A stretch of DNA of 64,000 nucleotides from Kocuria dechangensis. GTDB taxonomy: Bacteria; Actinomycetota; Actinomycetes; Actinomycetales; Micrococcaceae. Under the pieces are notes generated by a model. The model saw nothing but the letters and a program-made list of their open reading frames with translations, was not told where the DNA came from and searched no databases. The translations under genes were made by a program, and so were the position numbers. The stretch is taken from NCBI RefSeq assembly GCF_014636775.1, contig NZ_BMEQ01000003.1:62001-126000 (forward strand), in the 5' to 3' direction. Below are positions 1-6,642 of the stretch, one piece after another; within the stretch, counting starts at the first letter, position 1, and each line of letters starts with the position of its first letter.

Positions 1-353
1 GACACCACCCGGGTGCGCAGGTGCACGTGGCGGTCGACGCCGAACTCCCGCGCCGTCTCGTGGATGTAGGCCAGGACGGACGGCCCGTCGGCGATGGACT
101 GCGGGTCCCGCCACGGCTTGAACGAGTAGCCCAGGGTGAACATGTCCGAGTCGGAGCGCACACCGGGGTAGCGGAAGAGGTCCCAGGTCCCGCCGAGGCG
201 GTCGCGGGCCTCCAGGAGGGCGAAGGAGCGGCCGGGGTGCTCGGCCCGCAGCCGGCAGGCCGCACCGATCCCGGACAGGCCGGCGCCCACGACGACGACG
301 TCGAGGTGCTCCGGCGCGGTGGCGTCCCCGGACGGGGAGAGGTGGTCGGACAT
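1..353 (-). CDS. Flavin-containing (Baeyer-Villiger type) monooxygenase, N-terminal part only
   Basis: The reading frame enters from the right at an ATG and runs off the left edge, so only about 117 N-terminal residues are present. After a short leader the protein has a Rossmann FAD-binding motif VVVGAGLSGIGAACRL (around residues 20-35), then GGTWDLFRYPGVRSDSD, the hallmark of class B flavin monooxygenases (the family has GGTW followed by YPGxRxD). These enzymes use FAD, NADPH and O2 to oxygenate ketones or heteroatoms; the substrate cannot be told from this piece. It lies 56 nt downstream of the MFS transporter on the same strand and is probably co-transcribed with it, which hints at oxidation and export of a small molecule. 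The family call is firm; the substrate is unknown. Confidence 0.85.
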   Translation of the reverse strand, partial: MSDHLSPSGDATAPEHLDVVVVGAGLSGIGAACRLRAEHPGRSFALLEARDRLGGTWDLFRYPGVRSDSDMFTLGYSFKPWRDPQSIADGPSVLAYIHETAREFGVDRHVHLRTRVV

Positions 354-409
354 GGCTCCAGGATCGCCGACGAACCTGGGCGGTGTGCGGGCGGCCGGCC
401 CGGGGGGCG

Positions 410-1615
410 TCACGGCGCCCGGCCGATGACGCGGTCCCGGCCCACGCCCAGGGAGAAGCCGCACAGCGCCAGCATCAGGCCGGCGGTGACGACCAGCGGC
501 AGCTCCCAGCGGCCGCCGGCGTCGTAGAGCGCGCCGAAGACGGCGGGCCCGGCCGCGGCCAGGGCGTAGCCCACGGACTGGGCCATGCCGGAGAGCGCGG
601 CGGCCTGACGGTGGTCGCCCGAGCGGAGGCTGAACAGGGACAGCGCGACGACGATGAGGCTCCCGCAGCCCACGGCCCCCAGCAGGATCCACAGCAGCAT
701 CAGGCCCGGCGCGGCGGCCAGGCCCGCGAAGGTGACGAGCGCCAGCACGCTGCCCGCGAGGGCCACGGGGCGCTGGTCGCGGAACCGGCCCAGCAGCGAG
801 CCCGTGGCCAGGCTCGCGGTCATGCCGACCACCAGGAACAGCGCCATGTGGGTGCCGGCGGCCGTGGCGGAGACGCCGTGGCTCTGCTCGATGCTCGGCA
901 GCCAGGCCATGAGGACGTAGAACGCCACGGACTGCAGGCCCATGAACAGGGTCACCTGCCACCCCAGCGCCGACCGCCAGGGGGACCGGACGGGGCGGGG
1001 CTCCTCGTCGTGCGGTCCGGGAGGGGCGGCCCTGCGCCGCACCCAGGGCGAGAGCACCACCAGCGCGACCACGGCGAGCGCCGCCCACACCACCAGGGCG
1101 AGCCGCCAGCCGCCCGGACCGGCGTGGGCGATGGGGACCACCAGGGCGGATCCGGCCGCGGCCACCGCGCCCTGGACCGCGGTGTACACCCCGGTCACCT
1201 GGCTCACCCGCAGCGGGAACTCCCGCTTCACCAGCGAGGGCACCAGCACGTTGAGGAAGGCGATGCCGATCCCCACGACGGCGGTGCCGGCCCACACCGC
1301 GCCCTCGACCGGGGCGGAGCGGCCCAGGATCCCCGCCGCGAGCAGCAGCAGGGACAGCCACAGGGCCCGGTCCAGGCCCGTCCGGGCCGCGACGGCGGGG
1401 GCCACCGGGGAGAACAGGGCGAACATGGCCAGGGGCAGGCCGGTCAGCAGCCCCGCCTGGCCGGCCGAGATGCCCAGGTCGCGGCTGATCTCCTCGAGCA
1501 GCGGACCGACGGTGACGAACCCGACGCGCAGGTTCACCGCGACCAGCACGACGCCCACCCAGCCGAGAGCGGGGCGCAGCCAGGGGCGGGGAGCCGCCGA
1601 GGTGTCGATGAGCAC
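410..1615 (-). CDS. MFS transporter, CynX/NimT family
   Basis: Twelve-helix major facilitator permease of 401 residues. The frame stays open another 58 codons upstream, but the GTG chosen here has a clean GAGAGG ribosome-binding site five bases before it and begins just before the first transmembrane segment. TM1 carries VAVNLRVGFVTVGPLLEEI, the pattern of the CynX/NimT branch (cyanate and 2-nitroimidazole transporters), followed by the LGISAGQAGLLTGLPL stretch typical of that branch. The duplicated 6+6 helix layout is visible, with a charged central loop (WVRRRAAPPGPHDEEP) around residues 195-215. Substrate unknown; most members of this branch are predicted exporters of small organic anions or drugs. 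The flavin monooxygenase follows 56 nt downstream on the same strand. Confidence 0.85.
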   Translation of the reverse strand: MLIDTSAAPRPWLRPALGWVGVVLVAVNLRVGFVTVGPLLEEISRDLGISAGQAGLLTGLPLAMFALFSPVAPAVAARTGLDRALWLSLLLLAAGILGRSAPVEGAVWAGTAVVGIGIAFLNVLVPSLVKREFPLRVSQVTGVYTAVQGAVAAAGSALVVPIAHAGPGGWRLALVVWAALAVVALVVLSPWVRRRAAPPGPHDEEPRPVRSPWRSALGWQVTLFMGLQSVAFYVLMAWLPSIEQSHGVSATAAGTHMALFLVVGMTASLATGSLLGRFRDQRPVALAGSVLALVTFAGLAAAPGLMLLWILLGAVGCGSLIVVALSLFSLRSGDHRQAAALSGMAQSVGYALAAAGPAVFGALYDAGGRWELPLVVTAGLMLALCGFSLGVGRDRVIGRAP

Positions 1616-1893
1616 GTGAACCTCTCTCGGGACAGGGCGCCGCGGCCCCGGTGCGGGCGCAGACCCGCCCTGCTGCGGGCGGGCACGGTGACTGCTTGGG
1701 ACCCTAGCCCGCCCCCTCGCGGAGGGCCAGCCCCGTCCCCGCCGGCCCGTCCTCTCCCGGGGCCCTCCGCGGCGAGGAGTGCCGCGCACCGGCGGCGTCG
1801 TGCCGCCGGTCGGGCGCCGTGCCGCCGGGACACCGCAGACTGGAGTCGGCGCGTCGTCACCGGATCCACTCTCCCCGACCTCAGGAGCAGCTC

Positions 1894-2793
1894 ATGGCCA
1901 CTTCCGCACCCTTCCGCTTCCCCGGCTCGACGGCGGTGCTCACCGGCGCGGCCTCCGGCATCGGCGAGCAGCTGGCCTGCGCGCTGGCCGGCCGCGGCAC
2001 GCACCTGGTGCTGCTGGACCGCGACGCGGAAGGCCTCGCCGCCGTCGCCGCCGCGATCCGCGACGGGCACCCCCGGGTCGCCGTGTCCACCGTGGTGGTG
2101 GACCTCGCCGACCTCGACGCGCTGCCCGGCGCCGTGGAGGGGATCCTGGCCGAGCACCCGCGGATCGACCTGCTGGTCAACAACGCCGGCGTGGGCCTGG
2201 GCGGGCTCTTCGAGCAGGTCACCGCCGACGAGTTCGACTGGCTCATGGACGTCAACCTCCGGGCGCCGGTGGCGCTCACCCGGCTGCTGCTGCCCGCCCT
2301 GCTCAGGTCCCCCGGCGGGCATCTGGTCAACCTCTCCAGCCTCTTCGGGCTCATCGCGCCGCCCGGCCAGGTGGCCTACGCCACGAGCAAGTTCGCGCTG
2401 CGCGGCTTCTCGGAGGGGCTGCGCCACGAGCTGGCCGGCCGCGTGGGCGTCACCGTGGTGCACCCCGGGGGCGTCCGGACCCGGATCGCGCGGTCGTCCC
2501 GCACCGCCGCGGCCGTCCCGGAGGAGGAGGCGCAGGCGGGCCTGGCGGCCTTCGAGGCCCTGCTCAGCTATCCGCCGGAGAAGGCGGCGGCCGAGATCCT
2601 CCGGGCGGTCGAGCGGCGCCGCGGCCGGCTGCTGATCGCCCCCAGCGCCGTGCTGCCGGACGTGCTGGCCCGGCTGCTCCCGGGCTCGTACTGGCCGGTC
2701 CTGCAGGCCGCCCTGCCGGTGCTGCTGCGGCGCTCGGCCCGGCGCGGCCCGCGACCGGGTCTGGCGCCCACCGGGCGCCGCTCCGTAGGCTGA
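1894..2793 (+). CDS. Short-chain dehydrogenase/reductase (SDR)
   Basis: Classical SDR of 299 residues. The start ATG is preceded by TCAGGAGCAGCTC, a good ribosome-binding site. The NAD(P)-binding motif TGAASGIG lies at residues 17-24, the structural NNAG at 96-99, and the catalytic Ser148/149, Tyr162 and Lys166 (YATSK) are present, so the enzyme should be active. The C-terminal 60 residues (RRRGRLLIAPSAVLPDVLARLLPGSYW onwards, Arg-rich tail) resemble the SDRs that are often annotated as oxidoreductases acting on lipid-like substrates; an amphipathic, possibly membrane-associated helix is suggested. Substrate unknown. It is transcribed away from the MFS gene and is followed 5 nt later by the VOC gene, although that gene has its own promoter-like signal. 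Confidence 0.85.
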   Translation: MATSAPFRFPGSTAVLTGAASGIGEQLACALAGRGTHLVLLDRDAEGLAAVAAAIRDGHPRVAVSTVVVDLADLDALPGAVEGILAEHPRIDLLVNNAGVGLGGLFEQVTADEFDWLMDVNLRAPVALTRLLLPALLRSPGGHLVNLSSLFGLIAPPGQVAYATSKFALRGFSEGLRHELAGRVGVTVVHPGGVRTRIARSSRTAAAVPEEEAQAGLAAFEALLSYPPEKAAAEILRAVERRRGRLLIAPSAVLPDVLARLLPGSYWPVLQAALPVLLRRSARRGPRPGLAPTGRRSVG

Positions 2794-2798
2794 CGGGC

Positions 2799-3254
2799 AT
2801 GACCAGCATCCTGTCCTCGGTGGTCGTCGACTCCCGCGACCCCGCCGCGCTCGCCCGCTTCTGGAGCGCCGCTCTCGGGTACGCCGTGCTCGAGGCGGAC
2901 GAGGAGGGCGTCACCATCGGCCCCGCCGACGGCTCCTGGCCGGTGATCGACTTCGTGCCCGTCCCGGAGCCCAAGACGGTGAAGAACCGGCTGCACCTCG
3001 ACCTGCGCGCCGACGACGGCGACCAGGCGTCGGAGGTCGCGCGCCTGGAGGCCCTCGGCGCCCGCCGCGCGGACGTGGGACAGGGCCCCGAGGTCAGCTG
3101 GGTGGTGCTGGCCGATCCCGAGGGCAACGAGTTCTGCGTGCTGCGGCTCTCCGCCGCCGAGGCCCGGGCCGAGATCGCCGCTGTGACCGGCGCCGGGACG
3201 AGCCCCGGCGGCGGCGCCGGGGCGGGGGCTCAGCCCAGCACGCCGTCCACGTAG
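2799..3254 (+). CDS. VOC family (glyoxalase/bleomycin-resistance fold) protein
   Basis: Protein of 151 residues with the vicinal-oxygen-chelate fold: an N-terminal half beginning SSVVVDSRDPAALARFWSAALGY and a C-terminal half ending in DPEGNEFCVL, the signature of the glyoxalase_6-like actinobacterial subgroup. Metal ligands are plausible at His (RLHLDLRA) and Glu (GNEFC). Function of this subgroup is not established. A TAGGCT box at 2786-2791 sits 7 nt before the ATG, so it may be transcribed as a leaderless message. The last 25 nt overlap, tail to tail, with the end of the SEC-C gene on the other strand, and the C-terminus (Gly/Ala/Pro-rich, SPGGGAGAGAQPSTPST) extends beyond the domain. Confidence 0.8.
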   Translation: MTSILSSVVVDSRDPAALARFWSAALGYAVLEADEEGVTIGPADGSWPVIDFVPVPEPKTVKNRLHLDLRADDGDQASEVARLEALGARRADVGQGPEVSWVVLADPEGNEFCVLRLSAAEARAEIAAVTGAGTSPGGGAGAGAQPSTPST

Positions 3255-3628
3255 AACCAGCGGCCGTCCTCGCGCAGGAACCGGGAGTTCTCCCGCTGCG
3301 CGCCCCTGGTCCCGCTGCCGGGGGCGCCGCGGTGGTGGGCGGTGAAGTCCACCCAGCCCTCGTCGTCGAAGGGGCCGCCGCGGCTGACGCCGTGGACGTC
3401 CAGCCGGTACCAGCGCAGCGAGGGGTCCAGCTCCAGGGACTCCCGGCGGGTGCTCGGGTGCCAGGTGGCCAGCAGGTGCTCGGCGTCCCCGGCGGCGAAC
3501 GCGCTGAAGCGGGAGCGCATGAGCAGCTCGGCGGTGGGCGCGGCGGAGCGCCCGCCGTGGAACCGGCCGCAGCAGGCCCCGTAGGTCTCGCCGGTGCCGC
3601 AGGGGCAGCGGGCGTCGTCGTCGATCAT
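3230..3628 (-). CDS. YchJ-like protein with SEC-C zinc motif (UPF0225)
   Basis: Protein of 132 residues. The N-terminus carries the SEC-C type metal-binding motif CPCGTGETYGACC (Cys at about residues 8, 10, 19 and 20) followed by a conserved LLMRSRFSAFAAGDAEHLLATWHPSTR block and a C-terminal SNTF2-like beta domain ending in SRFLREDGRWFYVDG. This is the arrangement of the YchJ/UPF0225 family, which is slightly longer in Enterobacteria. The molecular role of the family is unknown; SEC-C motifs in other proteins bind zinc and mediate protein contacts. The preceding sequence contains GGGAGC close to the ATG. The gene converges on the VOC gene with a 25-nt overlap. Confidence 0.85.
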   Translation of the reverse strand: MIDDDARCPCGTGETYGACCGRFHGGRSAAPTAELLMRSRFSAFAAGDAEHLLATWHPSTRRESLELDPSLRWYRLDVHGVSRGGPFDDEGWVDFTAHHRGAPGSGTRGAQRENSRFLREDGRWFYVDGVLG

Positions 3629-3654
3629 GCTCCCGATCCTCCCACCCGGGCCCG

Positions 3655-5127
3655 CTAGGCCAGCCAGCCCTCGACCACGCCCTTGCCGAAGAAGACCACG
3701 AAGGCCGCCGCCACGGCGTACATCAGGGGGTGGACGTCCCGGCCGCGGCCCTGCACCAGGCGGATGAAGACGTAGGAGACGAAGCCCGCGCCGATGCCGT
3801 CGGCGATCGAGTAGGTGAAGGGCATCACGGCGAAGGTCAGGAAGGACGGCACGGCCACGCCCCAGTCCTCCCAGTCGATGTGCACGACCTGCTTGGCCAT
3901 GAGGAACCCGACCACGACCATGGCGGGGGCCACCGCCTCGAACGGCACCACGTTGACGAGCGGGGTGACGAACATCGCCAGCAGGAACAGCACGCCGGTG
4001 ACCACGTTCGCGAGGCCCGTGCGGGCGCCGTCGGCGATGCCGGTGGAGGACTCCACGAAGATCTGGTTCGAGGACACGGAGCCCGCGCCGCCGGCGATCG
4101 CGCCCGCGGCGTCGACGAGCAGGACGCGGTCCACGTTCTCGATCTTCCCGTCCCGGTCGACGAGCCCGGCCTGCTGGGACAGGCCCACCATGGTGCCCAT
4201 CGCGTCGAAGAAGATCGACAGCAGGATCGTGAACACGAGCAGCGTCGCGGCGAGCACGCCGAGGTCGCGGAAGGCGGCGAGGGGGGCGGCGGAGCCGACG
4301 AGGGAGAGGTCCGGCAGGGCGAGCAGCGACTCGGGGGCCGCCGGCACGACCAGGGACCAGCCGGCGGGGTTGTCGACGGAGGACCCCGACGGCAGGAACG
4401 CCTCGAGGACGTGGGCGAGGACCGTGGTGAGGACCACCGCGATGAGGATCGCGCCGCGCACGTTGCGCACCATCAGCGCGACGGTCACCAGGAGCCCGAC
4501 GACGAACGTCAGCGTCGGCCAGCCGAGCAGCGTCCCCCCGTTGCCGAGCTGGACGGGGACGGTGGTGCCGGCGGCGTCGGGGATGCGGCGCACGAACCCG
4601 GCGTTGACGAAGCCGATCAGGGCGATGAACAGGCCGATGCCCACGACGATCGCGGTCTTCAGCGAGGCGGGCACCGCGTTGAACACGGCGGTGCGGAAGC
4701 CGGTGAGCACGAGCACGAACATGATCAGGCCCGCCCACACGACCAGGCCCATCACCTCCGGCCAGCCGAGGCCGGGGTTGGTCGCGATCGTCACGGCGAG
4801 GAACGCGTTCACGCCCAGGCCGGTGGCGATGGCGAAGGGGGCCTTCGCCACCACGCCCATGAGGATGGTCATGACGCCGGCGACCATCGCGGTGACGGCC
4901 GCGACCCGCTCGGCGCCCAGGACGTTGCCGTCGCCGTCGGGGCCGTAGCCGAGCACGAGCGGGTTCAGGACCACGATGTAGCTCATCGCGATGAACGTGG
5001 CCACGCCGCCGCGCACCTCGCGGGGCACGGAGGAGCCGCGCTCGCTGATCCGGAAGAACCGGTCGAGGCCGTTGCGCGGCGGGCGGGAGCGGTCGGTCTC
5101 GACGGAGACGGGCGTGGAGGAGGCCAT
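3655..5127 (-). CDS. NCS2-family purine (adenine/guanine/hypoxanthine) permease, AzgA type
   Basis: Integral membrane transporter of 490 residues with about 13 hydrophobic segments. The N-terminus (RFFRISERGSSVPREVRGG followed by VATFIAMSYIVVLNPLVL) and the internal SSNQIFVESSTGIADGARTG segment are diagnostic of the AzgA/PbuG/YicO branch of the nucleobase-cation symporter-2 family, which imports adenine, guanine and hypoxanthine by proton symport; the glutamate in FVESSTG occupies the conserved substrate-site position of the family. Nothing in the neighbourhood (hemerythrin upstream, SEC-C protein downstream) narrows the substrate. It stands alone on its strand, with a 97-nt gap to the hemerythrin gene. 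Confidence 0.9.
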   Translation of the reverse strand: MASSTPVSVETDRSRPPRNGLDRFFRISERGSSVPREVRGGVATFIAMSYIVVLNPLVLGYGPDGDGNVLGAERVAAVTAMVAGVMTILMGVVAKAPFAIATGLGVNAFLAVTIATNPGLGWPEVMGLVVWAGLIMFVLVLTGFRTAVFNAVPASLKTAIVVGIGLFIALIGFVNAGFVRRIPDAAGTTVPVQLGNGGTLLGWPTLTFVVGLLVTVALMVRNVRGAILIAVVLTTVLAHVLEAFLPSGSSVDNPAGWSLVVPAAPESLLALPDLSLVGSAAPLAAFRDLGVLAATLLVFTILLSIFFDAMGTMVGLSQQAGLVDRDGKIENVDRVLLVDAAGAIAGGAGSVSSNQIFVESSTGIADGARTGLANVVTGVLFLLAMFVTPLVNVVPFEAVAPAMVVVGFLMAKQVVHIDWEDWGVAVPSFLTFAVMPFTYSIADGIGAGFVSYVFIRLVQGRGRDVHPLMYAVAAAFVVFFGKGVVEGWLA

Positions 5128-5224
5128 GGCTGTCCTTCGGACGGTCGACAGGGAGGGCGGGCGCGACGGCGGGCCCCCCCGAGTGTACGACCGTCCCCGC
5201 GGCCCCCGGTAACGGGGCCGGGCG

Positions 5225-5761
5225 TCACTCCTCGGCGCTGGCCTCCACGTCCCCGCCGGACTCGACGTACTCGTCGGGGTCCTTGTCGACGACCTCGACG
5301 CCCTCCAGGTGGTGGTTCATGAAGCCGGCGAAGCGCACCGCCATCTCGTGGCGCTCCTCGAGGGTGAAGTGCGTCCGCACGTCCGCGAGGCCCTGCCGCT
5401 CCTCCTCGGCCATGTGGTCCCCGTTGACCTGGTCGAGCTTCTCCACGGCCGCGAACCAGGAGGGGCTGGCGAGCTCCTGCTCGTCGACCATCCGGCCGGC
5501 GTCGCGGATCGCGTTGTGGTCCTCGATGGCGTCCTCGGTCTCCTCCTCGGCGCTGTCCGCGTCCGCGGCGCCCCGGCCCTTCCGCAGGAGCTCGGGGTAG
5601 AAGTACTGCTCCTCGGCCTGCGCGTGGGCGTCCAGCAGGTCCCGCAGCCGCCCCCAGACGGCCACGAGGGAGTCCGGGTGGCCGGGGCCGATCTCCTGGA
5701 TCATGGCGAACAGGCGGCGCTGCTCGGCGTGGTCCTCGAGGATGAGCTGGGCGATGTCCAT
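5225..5761 (-). CDS. Hemerythrin HHE domain protein
   Basis: Protein of 178 residues with the all-alpha hemerythrin-like fold. Candidate di-iron ligands are visible in order: His in LEDHAEQRRLF, HAQAEEQYFYPEL (HxxxE), EDHNAIRD, NGDHMAEEERQGL (HxxxE) and the late FMNHHLEGV. Stand-alone bacterial HHE proteins bind a non-haem di-iron centre and have been linked to oxygen, nitric oxide or iron-sulfur stress, but no specific activity can be inferred here. The acidic C-terminus (VVDKDPDEYVESGGDVEASAEE) is unstructured-looking. A GGAAGGA ribosome-binding site lies 6-7 nt before the ATG. The divergent neighbour is a general stress protein, consistent with a stress-response locus. Confidence 0.88.
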   Translation of the reverse strand: MDIAQLILEDHAEQRRLFAMIQEIGPGHPDSLVAVWGRLRDLLDAHAQAEEQYFYPELLRKGRGAADADSAEEETEDAIEDHNAIRDAGRMVDEQELASPSWFAAVEKLDQVNGDHMAEEERQGLADVRTHFTLEERHEMAVRFAGFMNHHLEGVEVVDKDPDEYVESGGDVEASAEE

Positions 5762-5830
5762 GGGGTGTCCTTCCGTCGGCGCGGCCTGTGGCGCGGGTCT
5801 CCAGGGTACGACCGCCCGCGGAGCGGGGCG

Positions 5831-5873
5831 CCCCGGGAAACGTCCCGGGAGATGTCCCGGGAGATGTTCCGGG
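5831..5873. repeat. 12-bp tandem repeat (two perfect, two degenerate units)
   Basis: The unit TCCCGGGAGATG occurs twice back to back (5843-5866), flanked by one degenerate copy on each side. It lies in the intergenic region shared by the hemerythrin gene and the stress-protein gene, immediately upstream of the GGAAC box of a candidate stress promoter. Each unit contains the palindrome CCCGGG, so the array could bind a multimeric regulator or simply be slippage-derived. Confidence 0.7.
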
Positions 5874-5875
5874 CC

Positions 5876-5901
5876 GGAACACGTCCGCGTCACGGCGTGT
5901 T
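5876..5901 (+). promoter_or_regulatory. Candidate SigH/SigR-type promoter for the stress-protein gene
   Basis: GGAAC (5876-5880), an 18-nt spacer, then GTT (5899-5901). This matches the known -35 GGAAY and -10 GTT with 18-nt spacing used by the disulfide/heat-stress ECF sigma factors SigR of Streptomyces and SigH of Mycobacterium. The downstream gene, 66-75 nt away, encodes a general stress protein, which fits. Motif match only; no transcription data. Confidence 0.45.
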
Positions 5902-5974
5902 AAGCCTGGCGACGGACCATGGGGGTCCGACGCACCCGCGCGGCTCCCCGCAGAGCAACAGGAGTGATGCACCC

Positions 5975-6454
5975 ATGAGCCAGCCCTCCCCGATCCCTCC
6001 CACCGCCTCCGGCAACTACCGGGTCCTGCGCACCGTGACCACCTACGACGAGGCGCAGCGGATCGTCGACACCCTCTCCGACGCGGGGTTCCCCGTCGAG
6101 CACGTCCGCGTGGTCGGCACCGGCCTGCGCTCCGTCGAGCAGGTCACCGGCCGGCTGACCAACGGCAGGGCCGCCCTCTACGGGGTGGCCTCCGGGGCGT
6201 GGCTGGGACTGTTCGTCGGCCTGCTGCTGGGCCTGTTCGCCGTCTCCAACTGGCTGACCGTGGTCATGTGGGGCCTCGTCCTGGGCTCCGTCTGGGGCCT
6301 GGTCTTCGGCCTGATCGGCCACGCCGCGACCGGCGGGCGCCGCGACTTCCGCAGCATCCAGGGCTTCGAGGCGGACGCCTACGACGTCCTCGTCGAGGCC
6401 GAGTACGTCGACGAGGCCGCCGCCAAGCTCTCCGGGGCGCGGCCCACCGCCTGA
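5975..6454 (+). CDS. General stress protein (GSP17M-like) with glycine-rich membrane hairpin
   Basis: Protein of 159 residues. The N-terminal domain (RVLRTVTTYDEAQRIVDTLS ... VEHVRVVGTGLRSVEQVTGR, residues about 17-65) is the general-stress-protein 17M-like fold; it is followed by two hydrophobic, glycine-rich segments (ASGAWLGLFVGLLLGLF and WGLVLGSVWGLVFGLIG, about residues 72-110) and a C-terminal repeat of the compact alpha/beta part (GFEADAYDVLVEAEYVDEA). The usual interpretation is a small membrane-inserted stress protein of unknown mechanism. A GGAG ribosome-binding site precedes the ATG. The upstream region holds a SigH/SigR-like promoter and a 12-bp repeat array, and a strong hairpin follows the gene. 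Confidence 0.8.
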   Translation: MSQPSPIPPTASGNYRVLRTVTTYDEAQRIVDTLSDAGFPVEHVRVVGTGLRSVEQVTGRLTNGRAALYGVASGAWLGLFVGLLLGLFAVSNWLTVVMWGLVLGSVWGLVFGLIGHAATGGRRDFRSIQGFEADAYDVLVEAEYVDEAAAKLSGARPTA

Positions 6455-6487
6455 CCCCGTGTCCGGCGGGCCCGCCCGGGCCCTCCC

Positions 6488-6534
6488 GCGCAGGCCCCTG
6501 CCGCCCGTGGCGCACGGACGGCAGGGGCCTGCGC
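6488..6534 (+). terminator. Perfect 16-bp hairpin downstream of the stress-protein gene
   Basis: The arms GCGCAGGCCCCTGCCG (6488-6503) and its exact reverse complement (6519-6534) flank a 15-nt loop. There is no T-run, which is usual for terminators in very GC-rich Actinobacteria. It separates the stress gene from the sulfur operon. Confidence 0.65.
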
Positions 6535-6547
6535 ATGCACAGTCCGG

Positions 6548-6574
6548 CCCCTGTGTCAATCCTCGTGACAGGGG
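6548..6574. promoter_or_regulatory. Palindrome CCCCTGT-N13-ACAGGGG upstream of the sulfur operon
   Basis: Perfect 7-bp inverted repeat with a 13-nt spacer, centred about 80 nt before the sulfite reductase start and upstream of the likely -35 box. The spacing (20 bp between half-site centres, two helical turns) suits a dimeric activator or repressor. It does not match a binding site that I can name; function inferred from position only. Confidence 0.45.
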
Positions 6575-6606
6575 ATGACCCTTCATGGCGGTTTGTGACG
6601 CCCGGC

Positions 6607-6635
6607 GTGACGGGAGGGCGGAGCGGGCGAACAAT
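6607..6635 (+). promoter_or_regulatory. Candidate promoter of the sulfite reductase operon
   Basis: GTGACG (6607-6612), a 17-nt spacer and AACAAT (6630-6635), each matching four of six consensus sigma-70 positions. The box ends 7 nt before the ATG, so the message would be nearly or wholly leaderless; there is no well-spaced Shine-Dalgarno sequence to contradict this. Confidence 0.4.
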
Positions 6636-6642
6636 CGAAGGC

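Noticed and set aside
410-1789. Longer MFS protein starting at 1789
   Set aside because: The extra 58 residues are Arg/Pro/Gly-rich, unlike any membrane protein N-terminus, and the GTG at 1615 has a well-placed GAGAGG.
5831-5873. Tandem repeats considered as a possible CRISPR array
   Set aside because: Units are 12 bp, directly adjacent and without spacers; no cas genes. The same applies to the repeats at 15940-16001 and 58345-58509.
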